Shown here piece after piece: positions 12,836-25,059 of a stretch of DNA of 64,000 nt. The stretch's first letter is position 1. The number at the start of each line of letters is the position of its first letter. Below the pieces are notes generated by a model. That model was given only the letters and a program-made list of their open reading frames with translations. It was not told the origin of the DNA and ran no database searches. A program made the translations under genes and the position numbers. This DNA comes from Astrothelium macrocarpum. Lineage: Eukaryota > Ascomycota > Dothideomycetes > Trypetheliales > Trypetheliaceae. The stretch lies in assembly GCA_021030915.1 (NCBI GenBank), contig JAGEMR010000051.1, positions 62,001 to 126,000 on the forward strand. The letters run 5' to 3'.

Positions 12836-15364
12836 ATGGCCAGGCGCCTTGGTCCATTTTCCAATTACAATCCTTTCTTTAGCGCTTCTACCTTTCCAGC
12901 ACATCAAGAAAATTTACAGCAAGCTTTGCCAAATTTCAACACTGCTCCGATTGAAGACCTGGGCACTTTTTCCTTTGATAGCTCCATTACGCCCGGTATA
13001 TCAGGCTCCACCTCGAATAGAGATCGTCGCAAATCGCAAAATACTCAGGAACCTGTCAAGCACAGACGGACGAGAAGTGGGTGCTATACTTGTAGGAATC
13101 GTCGAGTAAAGGTGTGTATGTCCAGGTTGTGGTCTTTTTTCTTCTTCTTAGATTTACTAATCAATTTCTAGTGTGATGAAAAACACCCAATTTGTGAACG
13201 TATGGCTTGGTTTGGCTCTCATTCACAGCCGTATTTCAACTGACCCTCGTGGAATGCAGGATGTCGAAAAGGCAATAGGGAGTGCAATTATCCAAGTAAG
13301 ACTAAGACGCAGAAGGCACCCCGCGGCTCTATCAAATCCAAAAATGCACCCCAAGAAAGCGAATCTCCGTCAGATGCGTACGAGAGTGACGAGAAAGATC
13401 AGTTACAGACGATAGCCGATGAAGATGACGACGCTGAGCCTACCTCTGCTACTTCTACAAAGGCGCCTGGACAAGTGAAATTAGAAGAAGGCCACCGAGA
13501 AGCTTCCGAACCACCATCGCTGAGTTTCGATAAGAGCACGTCGCCATCGACCGAAGGATCGTCATCAATTGCACACGAAAGTGTACGGACTAGGAAAGAT
13601 GGTTTTAGGCCCAAGCGGCAAAATACAGAACTCAACTCTGTTGATCAAACGCTCAGTATCCCCGCAAAAGAATCAAAATATCTTCTGGACTTTTATCGCA
13701 AGAACATTACTTGTCATCACTATGGCTGGAGGCTCGATGCTGCGGGATTTTTCCAAGGCGAATTTCTTGAGATTGCCTCTACTTACGAACCCCTGCTTTA
13801 CGCTGTCACGGGCTTCGCTGCCTACCATCATACCTTGAACAATCCGAATGGGAAATTGTCAGATTTTCTTCAATTTTACCACACCTCTGTGTCTCTGCTG
13901 AGAAGATCGCTCCATGAAACAGAAAAGCACAAAGAGGCAACCCTACTCACCATTTTGCAGCTAGCTACGTTTGAGGTTTGTCCTCACGCCCCAATTCAAG
14001 AAGTCGATCTGTACTGATTAGTCCAAGGAGTACCTGGGAGATTGGTTGAATCTTATTGGTCATCAAAAGGCCGCATTGACTATTTTGAAGAGCTTCTATA
14101 CCTCTGACAGTATACAGGAAACACCAACTCTGCGGCTAATACTTACATGGTACTATCAATTTGATATCACTGTCGGCTTTTTGTCTGGAAATGGCGTTGT
14201 CCTTGAAAGGGAGTGGATTGCTAAATGCCATGGAGCATTCGTCTCAGAGAAAGAAAAAAATCCTACGAGTTTGGTAGCCAAGATGGAAGAATACATCAAC
14301 CACCACCGACTTCTTGCTGCAGATCTGGCAATCCTTTTTGCTAAAAGAACAAAGGCTAAAAAGGGTGAAGTTCAGCAAAGCGAGCAAGAGTTTTGGGTAG
14401 ACTGTAATACCCTCGCACAGCGCATTCGACATTTTGAGAGCTCCCGAGATCCGGCTCTAAAGGCATCTATTGGAGAAGAATATGATATTCTAAGGTGGCT
14501 ATCGCAGGGGCAAGATAATATCCGCAATCCGACGAGCCGGCGACCGTTTTACACTGGCGATTTATACCCGATGAACTTTGCATTCATTGACATGTGTGCC
14601 TTGAAGATTATGTTCAAACACAAACTTGCCCAGCTTGAAGGCAAACCGCCGCCTACCGATTGTGGGAAAGAGGCATTTAAAGCAGCTCAAATGTTTGAAG
14701 CTATTGAGCTTTGCCCCGACAGTCAGCCTGGTGCGCTCCTGGCAATGCATCAGTGTCTGGCAATGACTTGCCTGTTCTTACCCAGGAACGAGGAAACCAT
14801 AATGTGGCTAAGACGCAAATTTGTTTCTGTGGAGGCTAAAGGGTAAGTAATGACTTTAAACTTGAATCATCAAATGATTTATGCCTTGTGTTTGATTCTT
14901 TTGAATTTTGACTCTCGCTACCGAGTTTTCTCGTTACCAAGTTTTTACGCTGACAATTTTACAGCTACATACTCCCACCAACCCTTCGGCTTCAAATGTC
15001 TCGATTGTGGGGTGTCGACGTGAGAGACTGGTGGCTTCCCAACAACGAAGGTTTCCCACCAATTTTACGCGCCACGCGTGAATTTGTCCAGGCGCGCATG
15101 GGCGAACCCAAAGATCAGTTCAGCCAGGATCTTCAAGAAATAAACGGCATATTTTCATCCTTCAATCTTGATGATCCTAGTTCTGTTGGGGACGTGGCAA
15201 TTAATGAAGATGGTGATGACACGAGCCTGAGGCTTGCGTCGGCCGAGATCGACGGCGTTGGTATGCAGCAGATGCTACTTGACGATCAGACGAACACGAG
15301 TAATGACAGCCCGCCACAATATCTACAAAACCTCGCCAGAGCGCAGTTCGGATGGACACGATAG
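12836..15364 (+). CDS. Zn2Cys6 transcription factor with fungal regulatory domain
   Basis: Five exons (12836-13111, 13172-13199, 13260-13975, 14022-14842, 14965-15364) give 746 residues in continuous frame. The binuclear zinc cluster is split over three exons: GCYTCRNRRVK, then CDEKHPICER, then CRKGNRECNYPS, restoring all six cysteines with standard spacing. An acidic, Ser/Thr-rich linker follows. The long helical region starting YLLDFYRKNITCHHYGWRL resembles the Fungal_trans_2 (DUF3468-type) regulatory domain. The second exon is only 28 nt. Such proteins are nuclear DNA-binding activators or repressors; no target can be named and no biosynthetic cluster lies beside it. The start is the ATG opening MARRLGPF; an earlier in-frame start exists but gives an unlikely hydrophobic leader. 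Confidence 0.85.
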
Positions 15365-16310
15365 CTGAGAAGGCGGTCGGACGTCCATTCCAAGGTAGTA
15401 TCGGACGAGTGTGTGGGTGAGGTTATCTCGCTGAAACAACACCGAGACAGCCACCCGACTAACAGCGAAAGGAGCGAACCAACCGTCACGCGGTAAATTA
15501 CTGGTATGACTCAAGGGACTGTCACCTTCCGATAGTTTGCCAAGAGTCAAAAAAATGACAGGAACACATTTAACGGATACACGGAGTTCACGCCGGATAT
15601 AGATTGTATGCTTTTCGAATCATCACGGGTTATTGATTGGCACATTGCAAACCGGCGCGATGGGAGCTATGGAATCAGGAACAGCAGCCAATGCATCTGC
15701 AAGATACCCATTGAAAATTCTTTCGAGGTGTAGCATTGATTGATGCATGATAGGACGGATCTGTGCATCTTTAGCGATCCAAAATCTCTTTTGGAACTGT
15801 TGCGCTGGTCTGGCCCAAGCAATTTTTTTTTCACGCACATAACGAGCATTACCTACTTTGATCACGTCACGCGAGCCATTTCACAGGCCAAGACCTCAAT
15901 CTCTCTTGCCCAGTGATATGGTGGATCTTCTTTTGAACAAAAAGAGGATCGTTTCTCGACACAAAATTTGGCATGCATATCAAGATTCAATGTACATTCA
16001 TGAAAATTTCTCAACGAAGTTTAGTCTCATAATCTTTCATGTACGATCTTCCCCTTTTTGCTTGGGCAATAGAAATATGTCCTAGACTCGGCGATTTCTG
16101 AGTCGGTGAGGACTTTGGGTCTACGTCAATTGTATAACTAGGTTTAAAAAGGAAATCAATCTGATAAAAGACTGATCCACTTACCTGCGGCTTGCCTAAA
16201 TTGGATGAAGCAAAACTAGATTGGCGAATCACTCATAGTCATGGGCCAAGCCATCTGCCTTCTAGACTCCCAAAATGAAACACTGACTCACCTGGTAAAA
16301 GCCATGGCGT
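15365..16310. other. Convergent intergenic interval
   Basis: Lies between the 3' ends of the Zn2Cys6 gene (plus) and the Rrn11-like gene (minus). Only short frames on both strands; no feature supported. Confidence 0.5.
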
Positions 16311-18404
16311 CTACTCATCTATTTCCATCTCATCAACGGCGCTATGGCCATTTTCATATTGTTCATTTACGCGACTACCACCCTCAACCCCGCTTTCCCC
16401 AACCTCGTTCTTCCCATCGACGTCATTTTCAACTTCGTGATCTCCACTACTCCCGCCGTCAGCCTCCCCACCATCCCCATCATCGCACCCACTGCCCGCC
16501 TCGCCATGATCCCCACCTCCACCCCCACTCCCCCCACCATCAGCATCCCCCACGCTCTCGACCACCAGCCGCGCCGGCCCAGACAACTCCCCACCGACCT
16601 CCCACGCCTTCAAAAACCAATCCCGCGCCGCCTCTACCTCCGCGCGCCGCTCCGCCGTCGCCTCCCGCCGCGCCTCCGACGTCTCCTCGTCCTCTCCCCA
16701 CGCGTCTTCACCATCAAACGCAGCAGACGGCGGCACGCTCTCCACCACCAAATCCCCAACCCACATGCCGACGTGGCCCCGCAGCTCCAGCATCCCCGCG
16801 GATGCGTCGTACGGCGCCTCCAGCAGCAGCTCGTCCAGCCGCGCCGCGAGGTCGCGCACCTGCTCCAGGATGCTGGCGGCGAGGGCCGCGCGCTGGGTTG
16901 CGCGGTGGTGCGCTTCTGCTTGTTCGCGGCGGGAGGCGCGACGGATGGGGCCACCGTCGTCGTCGGAGGCCGCCGAGCCAGATTCGTGTTCTTCTTTTTC
17001 GTCGGCATCGGGGGACGCTGAGGATGCGGGGGAGTGGGAAGCGGGTTGGTGGGCAATGTCCCATTCGCGGCGGCGCTGGTCTTCGGTCATGCCGTAGATC
17101 CAGAGGGTGAAGAGCGCGGGGTAGAAGGCCGGGGCGAGCGTGCCGGCTTGCGCGCCGCGCGAGAGCGGGTGTTCGATGATGAGGCGGTCGTAGTAGGCGC
17201 GGGCTTTGCGGAAGGAGTCGGGGCGGAAGAAGGTTTGGGGGGGTGATTCGGGGGAGGATGATGGGCTGGATGATGAGGATGAGTTGGAGCTTGATGGTGA
17301 TGATGGTGCGGAGGCGTGACCGGTGCTTTGATTATCGGAGGACTCGTGGCGATCGCTTTCGTGTTTGACATTTTCAGAGATGTCGTGGTCGTTGCTCTGA
17401 TCTTTAGAATTTTCGGAAACCGCGCGATTGTCGCTTATATTTTCGGAAAACTCACGATCAGGGCTTGGATACTCAGAAATTTCGGGATTATCGCTCTGAT
17501 CTTTGGACTCTTCACGATCGGTGCTCTGGTCCTTGGACGGTTCATGCTTAGCACTTTGAGTCTCAGACATTTCATGGTCTTCACTTTGATTCTGAGATGG
17601 CTCACGGTCGTGACTTTGAGTTTCAGACGAACCGTGGTCATCTGCATTTTCAGACAACTCACGATCCCCAACTTCAGCCTCAGCATTCGTTCGAGGACGA
17701 TGCCTATTTCTTCTGCTACGGGACCTGCTAGATTTGGTGTTAGGCGGATGAACTACTTCCTTGGATCGCTGCAGTAAGATCTCTGCACCCAGTCCCCACA
17801 TCCCATTCGTTCGCACGTCCAACATTTGTCGGTGCCACGTTCTCATCAACAGTCCCCATGCCTTGCTTGCACGCTGCCAATCCCCTTCGTGTACGCATCG
17901 CATCAATAACGTCGTCAACACGCTGATGTGATGCGGACGTATTGAAAGCTCATAGGTATGACCTAAACCTGTCCCGAGGCTAGACTGTATAAACAAGGGA
18001 GGCTTGAGTGAGGCGAGCGAAGATATGATGTGGCGGGGTGGAGGTAGGTAGTTGGATTTGTTGACGGCGAGGGAGTGTTTGTGTGGGAAGGGTGGACCGG
18101 GGATGAGTCCTCCTGGAGAGAGACCGGCAACACGTCTCTGATCGGGATCATCAATGTCAAGAGTGAGGTTGCGAAGCTTCTGTGTGTCGAAGGGATAGAA
18201 GAATGGATTGTGGCGTCCATCGGGCGTGGTAGCAGCGGTAGCTTGGTCGTACTCTTCGTTTCCGGAGTCCGAAGTGGCGGATATGTCGTCTCCGCTGGTA
18301 CGCTTGCGTTTGTTGCGTTCTTCTGTCCGAGTTAAACGGGAGACACTGGACTCAGGATCTTGAAGGATGGACGTGAAGTAGCGGGGATCGGTTTTGGATG
18401 CCAT
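16311..18404 (-). CDS. RRN11: RNA polymerase I initiation factor, Rrn11-like
   Basis: A single-exon 697-residue protein. Residues about 60-225 carry the Rrn11 signature: a PFFYPFDTQKLR segment, then LTTLLMRCVHEGDWQRASKAWGLLMR and MWGLGAEILL. Rrn11 belongs to the core factor that recruits RNA polymerase I to the rDNA promoter in the nucleolus. A second helical block (FRKARAYYDRLI, ALFTLWIYGM, VRDLAARLDELL) continues the family fold toward the C-terminus. Between the two blocks is a hydrophilic insert of about 120 residues built from degenerate 10-residue repeats, followed by a Ser run. The tail is Gly/Asp/Glu-rich. The start lies 322 bases from the divergent RING gene. Assignment rests on motif recall, so other TPR-like Pol I factors remain possible. 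Confidence 0.7.
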   Translation of the reverse strand: MASKTDPRYFTSILQDPESSVSRLTRTEERNKRKRTSGDDISATSDSGNEEYDQATAATTPDGRHNPFFYPFDTQKLRNLTLDIDDPDQRRVAGLSPGGLIPGPPFPHKHSLAVNKSNYLPPPRHIISSLASLKPPLFIQSSLGTGLGHTYELSIRPHHISVLTTLLMRCVHEGDWQRASKAWGLLMRTWHRQMLDVRTNGMWGLGAEILLQRSKEVVHPPNTKSSRSRSRRNRHRPRTNAEAEVGDRELSENADDHGSSETQSHDREPSQNQSEDHEMSETQSAKHEPSKDQSTDREESKDQSDNPEISEYPSPDREFSENISDNRAVSENSKDQSNDHDISENVKHESDRHESSDNQSTGHASAPSSPSSSNSSSSSSPSSSPESPPQTFFRPDSFRKARAYYDRLIIEHPLSRGAQAGTLAPAFYPALFTLWIYGMTEDQRRREWDIAHQPASHSPASSASPDADEKEEHESGSAASDDDGGPIRRASRREQAEAHHRATQRAALAASILEQVRDLAARLDELLLEAPYDASAGMLELRGHVGMWVGDLVVESVPPSAAFDGEDAWGEDEETSEARREATAERRAEVEAARDWFLKAWEVGGELSGPARLVVESVGDADGGGSGGGGGDHGEAGSGCDDGDGGEADGGSSGDHEVENDVDGKNEVGESGVEGGSRVNEQYENGHSAVDEMEIDE
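17320..17690 (-). repeat. Degenerate 30-bp coding minisatellite in the Rrn11-like gene
   Basis: Read on the coding (minus) strand, about ten imperfect 30-bp units encode decapeptides of the form D-[RH]-E-x-S-[EK]-x-Q-S-x, for example DREPSQNQSE and DHEMSETQSA. One unit is expanded, and the array then passes into a Ser-rich run. The unit is in frame, so copy-number change would only lengthen or shorten a charged linker. Confidence 0.75.
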
Positions 18405-18725
18405 GGGCCAGGGTGAGAAAAGGGTAGATTAGGTTCTGGGCGAAAGCTTAGTGGGAAGTAAGGTTATGGTAAACAAGACAAGATGCCTCTCACCGCCATT
18501 CATCGATGGCTAGGAATGGTGCAAACGATCATGTGGCGTGGTGTTTCAAGTGTTCTCTGCGCTGGGGTGTCGGGGCCTGCTCGTGACCGCCGCCAGCCTG
18601 TTACTACCTAGACCCAGCGACCTCACGCTGCTTTGTTCCATCCCATTCTCATTCCCAGCCAGCCTCGTGCTTGCACTCCATCCTCCTCCTGCTCTCCATG
18701 TGTTTCTCGCCTTCTGCATGACGAG
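18405..18725. promoter_or_regulatory. Shared divergent promoter region
   Basis: A 321-base gap separates the start codons of the Rrn11-like gene (minus) and the RING gene (plus), so both promoters must lie here or overlap the genes. I see no confident TATA box or named operator. Confidence 0.45.
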
Positions 18726-21459
18726 ATGGGTCAGGCCAGCTCGTCTTTTTCCACGCCTCCGGCTGAGCCGGCGAGGCGTCGAAACCGAAACTCGCTCTTA
18801 TTTCGGTCCATCTCATTAAGGCCTCAGCACATGCTGGAACCTGACCGCCAGCCTCTGACTCGTGCTCGTCCTCTCAGTGCCATGCCTTTGTCGAGGCCCT
18901 TTTCAGAATACAGAGATGAGCCAACCACTGCCATTACTCCCCATCATTCGTCTTCACGACGCTCGCGGCTGGGCCGAGCGAGGACAGCGATAACGTCAAT
19001 TCCGGACATCTTCAGAAGACCGACCACATCTCATCGGAGGCCTTCGAGAATTCACTCCGGCATTCACTATACGCCTGGGAGGATGGAAATCAGTGAGCTG
19101 CCTGGTTACTCGCCGCTGGACATCGATATACCGGATCTCGATCTCAACTTTGACTCTGCGCCCTCTCAACCCGCCGACATTCCTCAGAGAACCCCGACAC
19201 GAAGAGACAGCCCACGCCCGCCATCGATATTCTCAGATCGCATATCTGCCTTGAGACCAGACCGGGGATTACGTAATGTGACAAATCCACTTCGGAGACG
19301 GAGATCGCCACCGAGAAGAGGCGAAGATCAGGCTGCGATGTTGTCAAGATTACTATCTGTTGCTGCTGCCGCCACTGCTGCTTCCCTTATGGGTGGAAAT
19401 CCCAGGGCGGTCTCGGAAGCGAGAAGCACCAATGGGGATGGTGAAGATGGAACTTTCGATGGCTTTCTACAAGCATTACAAAACGGTCGGATTGCGTCAG
19501 CGCTAAGACAAGGCAATAACAACGAGTCCGACGATGCTTCTGATAGTACAAACGGAGGCTCTGCTGCTCCCTTGAATTTCTTTAGGATGTTTAGATTCGG
19601 ATCGTCAAACAACACCGCCGCCACTGCCAGGGCTGACACCATGTCACATACACGAACCGCTAGTACTGGCACTCAATCAGTCAACGGGGATGGAGCTAGT
19701 GAAGGCTCTGATGGCAGACTGGTTCCCATCATCATCGTTGGCATTCGATCAATTACACCAGGAAACAGCAATGGAGGGGATGATGGCCAGATGATTCCGC
19801 CCTTCATCGATGCCTTGTCTAATTTCCCCACTGCTTTATCTACTGGACCAAACACCAGCATTGATGGTGTCTTGCGGCCCCCTCAGAACGGAACACGCTT
19901 CAGTCATCGGAGAAGAGCGTCGATGGGTGGTCTTAATACCTTCCCTGCGGGGTATGACACCCAAAGACATCACCGTTCTCCGGAACGCACTCGTCCATGG
20001 TCCACCATCTCGGAAACCTCCAGTGGACGTCGACCGCCCCCAACAACACCTGCTAGTCCAGGGCTATCAGCTGTCTCTTCCGGGACGACTACGCCTACTC
20101 AACCAACGCCTGCCAACACATCAGCCGCTTCAACAGCGCCACATTCACGTGTACCTTCTCGGCGCGAATCTCTAATTAGCCGCCCTCCTCTATCTACCAT
20201 GAATCTTTCATCCACTGCTGAAGAATCAAACTCCCCGTCAACCGTCACGTCAAATATAGCACCCACTGCCGCACCCCGGTCGTCACCACGTCAACGTCGT
20301 CTATCAGAATCTGATTTCCCTACCCGTTTTGGTTCTGGGTCTTCGCGCCGCAATGGTGTCGTTGAACCGCTGGAAGCTGCACATACACCGGCATCACCCT
20401 TTTCCCGCTCCACAAATACCGACGCCCCAGCCTCTCCTTCCACAGCTACGTCATCGCCCAATTCCGGTCCTACTCAAAACGGCAATAATAACGAAAATCG
20501 TGAAGGCAATAGTGATACAGGATCACGATCATGGATCATATACGTGCTTGGTGGTAGTTATCCAGAAAATCATCCGATCTTGACAACGCCTAGTTTGTTT
20601 ACGGAGAATCCAACATATGAAGACATGTTGCTCTTAAGTGCATTATTAGGCCCGGCCAAACCTCCCGTTGCAAGTGCTACCGATGTTGAAAGTGCTGGAG
20701 GTTTATATCGTATTGAGGTCAGAGGTGTTGAGACGACCGGTGGGGAGGAGAATCTGCAAAAGAGCTCGTCAGAAGCGGAGGAACAGATGAAGAGATCGAT
20801 AGAAGAAGAGGTGAGGAAGGAAGAAGAGGATGCAGGGCTCGTTGAACCTACCGCAGCACCGGAAATTCCACGTAAGGATGCTGATGGCGATGTTTCTATG
20901 AATGAGTCTATCGAGGAGCACGATCTTGAGAAACAGATTGCTGCGGCTACTAGCTTGGGTCTCAGTACCAAGTCTGTAGACATCCCAGGAATTGCCAAAG
21001 CTGTCAACAACACCAGATCGACTGTGCTTCTCGCCGTTGCAGAAGACGGTTCGGACGTTATCAGCCTCAACCTTGAACAGAGATGTTTGGTCTGTTTGTG
21101 TGAATTTGAAGCCAAAGAGAGCGCCAGGAAATTGGTCAAATGCGGGCATCTCTTTCATCGCGAATGCATCGATCAGGTATTTTCTAAACCCCGTTTCTCA
21201 CTAACCAACTGGACCCGAGGACTGGCTGACGTTATCGGTATAGTGGCTCACCACTGGACGCAATTCATGCCCCCTTTGCCGAGGCCAGGGCGTCGACGAA
21301 AACAGTGCCAATACTGACGCCAGCTCCGAAAATTCACAAACCAGAACCGACTTGTCAACCACAGAATCATCTTCGGATTCCGGCCTGCACGCTCAGGGCC
21401 CGCCCTCGAGAATGATGACGAACGAAGCCGATGTGGAGATGCAAGACTTGGTCGGATGA
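18726..21459 (+). CDS. RING-H2 protein with N-myristoylation signal, probable E3 ubiquitin ligase
   Basis: Two exons (18726-21176, 21244-21459) give 888 residues. The protein begins MGQASS, a good N-myristoylation motif (Gly2, Ser6), which suggests membrane attachment. A long disordered Ser/Pro/Arg-rich region fills most of the chain, with a central WIIYVLGGSYPENHPIL segment that is likely folded. The C-terminal RING-H2 (CLVC...CGHLFHREC...CPLC) is split by the 67-nt intron after IDQ; the second exon supplies WLTTGRNSCPLCR. The family transfers ubiquitin from an E2; the substrate is unknown. The first-ATG choice matters because an in-frame extension upstream exists without an ATG before 18726. 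The unspliced frame would destroy the last RING ligands, which supports the intron. Confidence 0.85.
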
Positions 21460-22562
21460 GTGGATCTCAAACATCTGACAGGACATTTAGAAATCTCATA
21501 ATAGTATCAAAGACAAGATTACATGGCAGGACCACGAGCGGAACGATCCGACGCCAGTGGATAGGAGAAAATGAATCGCGCTTCACGCGATTCTTTGGCA
21601 GCCTCTATCTGCTCAGTGTAGGGGACCCAAAGGACATCGTCAACATCCTCGCGGGTAGGGTGTTTGATCAGATTCGAAAAATGTTTGCACATCAGCCACT
21701 CGTGCATACGTCTTCCAGGGGCCAAGATTCAGAAGAGTCGGCTGGTCATTCCAATGCTGACTCTGGCCCTGTCGATTACGGATCTGACTGTGGTGTGAGT
21801 GATTTCTTTTAACTAATGATAAAGCAAGCTGTGGATTGTTTTCGCCCCTTGCCCTCGATCTCCACAACGGAATTGATTTGTGGCGTTTGAGGTAGTTTTT
21901 ACTCAACGCTTTCCTTCTCGAAAGCCAGGCATGACCTGACCTGGCAAATGTAATAATGGACGGGCCTTGGGTGGGGGGCGTGGGTTTATACTACGGCTTC
22001 GGGTAGGGAAAGGCACAACAAGGGACGACCTCACGAATTTGCTTGTACAACTTTGAACCTTGATCTCTTGAATCACATGCGCTGATGACTTCTTTTGGTG
22101 TATGCATTTGGAGCATGGGAAAGAGATCTGGTATCTCGGGTTACAGGTTTGCGAGTATCTTGGTGGGCAGACATATCGCTTGAGTACAACGCTTTTATTG
22201 GTTCTAAAATGATCGCTCACCACGTCGAGCTCTCTTCTTCAAAAGTGAAATGACTTGACTGGCTTGAATACTTTGTACAACCCTACCTGACGATGGGAGC
22301 TATTCGTACAACCGCATAAGCTCATTCCCTTCATATTATACATTGCTCTGCAATGGAAGAATGTCTTGCAGGTCTCTCACCTCTTCATGCTCCTCATAAC
22401 TCCATGCTCCCTTAAAAATGCAGCGGCATCCCCAACCAAAAGAAACCCAACACAAAACCATCATACACACATAAAACAAGACTCCCCCACGACACATTTC
22501 CGCCATGCTCTGAACCCCCCTCCCACAGCCAACGCCAAATTCGGACCCCTCCCCCTACAAAC
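21460..22562. other. Convergent intergenic interval
   Basis: Lies between the RING gene and the 3' end of the disulfide isomerase gene. Short frames only. The right end (about 22.5 kb) is very C-rich on the plus strand and continues into the coding tail of the next gene. Confidence 0.5.
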
Positions 22563-25059
22563 TCAATCCACCTTCCCCCCGACACCTCCATTTCCCAGGG
22601 CGCCCAAAAACCCCTTCTCCCCATCCAACCTCAACAGCCCACCCTGGCCCCACGCACCTCCGGCACCCACGACGCCACCAACGCCATTCTTCCGCCTGCC
22701 CCAGCGCGAGCGGCCCAGCACGACGACGCTGAGCGCGACGCCGATGCCGCAGCCCAGCGCGAGCCACGGGTGGCCAAACGACACGTTGTGCAGCGTGAGC
22801 AGCACGTGGTCGAGGATGCCGGCGTGCGACTTGGCCGCGATCTTCGGCGGGTGCGAGATCAGCTTCGGCAGCGTCTCGAGGATGGATGTGCGGCTGGGCA
22901 CGATGGGGTTGCCGGTTATTGTCGTGTCCCAGTAGCGGCGGTTCTGGAATGGAATAGTGAGGTTAGTTGGGTGATGGGATGGGGTGGGATGGGATGGGAT
23001 TGATTAGGGGATGACGATGGGTGATAGGGGGAAAGTAGGAAGAAGGAGCCTAAGCAGAAGAAAGAATGGAAATTTGTTAGGGAAGAGGAGCCTTACATCT
23101 TCATCGTTGATGACCACTTTCTCGCCGTCTTTGACATCAATGCCATATGTCGTTCGGATCCAACGCTCCCAGAAAACGCCGTCAACCCAAGCAAACCCAA
23201 CCTCTTTCCGTTTGATTTCATCCATATTAATCCGGATCTGCTTTGCACTGCGCAGCGCACGCTGATCGTTACGGTCCTCGGCCTCTTCAATCCTCAATTG
23301 CTTCGCGTCGCGCAATTCTTGCCGCTCTAGATTAAACGCCTGCGTTTGCTTGTCGATCCACTCAAGCGCCGCGCTTTTGATCTCGCGCTTCGCAATGATG
23401 AACTCATCGCTGCGGGCACGGCTCAGTACTGCCAGGACGACAAGTTTACCCGCCATGATCTCGCGCGCATTTGACGCGGTTAACTCGGGGACGATGGGCA
23501 ACCATACGCTTTGCATCCATTCGAGCACTTTTCGAAAGTCGCGCATATCGCGCGGAGAGAGCGCATTGAAATATGTGGGTTTTCCATCACGACTCACCAC
23601 CAGCCGCGGCCAAGTCGAGATCTTGAAGCGCTCAGCGAGCTTAGCATCGTTCGTCTTGACCAGCTTCGCATGCCCAATGAGGCTGAGGACGAGCCGATCC
23701 AGCGCCTGGAAATCCTCCGACGTGGTGGCGTGGTCGTAAAAGTACAGAAAAATGACCTCCTCCGTCTCCTCCATCTTGCGGAACGAATCAAAGTCCACGT
23801 CGGCCACGCCCGCGCCAAAATCCACCGCCTTCTGCGCAAACGTGACGAGGTCGCCGAGCCCGCGGAGCCCCTCGTATTCGACGCGCTCACCGCCGCGGAA
23901 GAAGTGGATGGTCGGAAAGCCGCGGACGCGCACGTCCTTGCACAGCCGCTTCTCCACGTCGCAGTTGACCTCGCCGATGTTGAGGCGTCCCTTCATCTCG
24001 CGCGCCATGCCGGCCCAGTTGGGCGCCATGGCTTGGCAGTGGTGACACCAGGGCGCGTAGAATTTCACGAACCACGGGTCGTGCGTGGCGGTGACAAGGC
24101 GTTGGAAGCTTTGCGCAGTGAGCGGGACAGATGTCCCGCGTGGGTTGGGGGCATCGTGGGGGGCGGTTAGAGAGGTGGACTTGGATGTGCTTTCGGCGGT
24201 ACTGGTTGATGAAGTAACAGTCTCTTCTGAGTCCGAAGCGGTAGAAGTGGTTTTTGCATTGTGTTCTTCCCCTGCAGCGGCGCCTCTGGCAGGATCCTTG
24301 CTTTTGTCTTTGACATCTCCATCCTTGTTATCCGTAGACTTCTCGAGCCCTTCAGTGCTGCTTGCTCCAACTTCTGGTAATTTTACACCCGCCTTTGGTC
24401 GCGAACCGGGCTTGATGGATTCGAGTGACTCCTCTAACCACTCGGAAAAAAAGGCAAGCTTATTAAAACCAACTGTTTTTTTGACCACTTCGCCATCCTT
24501 GAACAAGATTATAGTCGGATAATTGGTGATTCCATTTTCTTCACACGCCGAACCAAATGCCACGCAATCGAGTTTTGCAAATTTTAGATTGTAATATCGT
24601 GTGAATGAATTGGGGGATCTTTCTAGATCTTTTGGTTTTTCGGAGCTTCCTGGGACGGGATTTGAGGTGTAATAAAATTCGTAAAATGTTTGCCATACGG
24701 GAGCCAGAGCCTTGCAGTGGTGACACCATGGAGAAAAAAATTCAACCAGCCTGCAAACATGATTAGAAGCTTTCTGCCAAGGGGTTTGACCAAACTTCCT
24801 ACCAATAGTCGTCTTTGATCTCATCTTTCAGCTTCCCTCCATCCAGCATTGTTATTGGAGGAACACGTTCTCCATTGAAAACTGTGCTGCCATCAGACGT
24901 GTCCTTGTCGTCCTTTACGTCTGCAGGTTTGGCATCATCCGGCTGAAGGGCAACCTGTTTGGAGTCTTTTGTCTCGTCTATTTTTTCAGCCGGGGCTGCG
25001 GCCAGGACTGGAAGCAGAAAAGTGACGCATAGCAGCAATCCCGCCAAAGACCAGCGCAT
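22563..25059 (-). CDS. Membrane-anchored protein disulfide isomerase with two thioredoxin domains
   Basis: Three exons on the minus strand (25059-24803, 24750-23097, 22943-22563) give 763 residues. A signal peptide (MRWSLAGLLLCVTFLLPVLA) is followed by a thioredoxin domain with an FFSPWCHHCKA active site, a Ser/Thr-rich linker, a second domain with FYAPWCHHCQA, a redox-inactive thioredoxin-like region, a charged helix, and a transmembrane segment near HPWLALGCGIGVALSVVVLG. A Gly-rich cytosolic tail follows. Family members form and rearrange disulfides on proteins in the ER lumen; the layout is like Eps1/TMX-type membrane PDIs. Both sites are CHHC rather than the usual CGHC. Intron 1 (52 nt) falls just before the first active site. 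Intron 2 (153 nt) precedes the membrane exon. I see no KDEL-type signal, consistent with membrane anchoring. Confidence 0.9.
22975..23000 (+). repeat. GGGAT/GGGGT tandem run in an intron
   Basis: Five G-runs of three or four bases spaced by one or two bases lie inside intron 2 of the disulfide isomerase gene, on its non-template-like plus strand. Runs of this kind can fold as a G-quadruplex; the coding-strand RNA would carry the C-rich complement. Confidence 0.6.

Noticed and set aside
16241..17246. Several long plus-strand frames rich in Pro/Arg
   Set aside because: These are antisense shadows of the C-rich and G-rich coding regions of the Rrn11-like gene.
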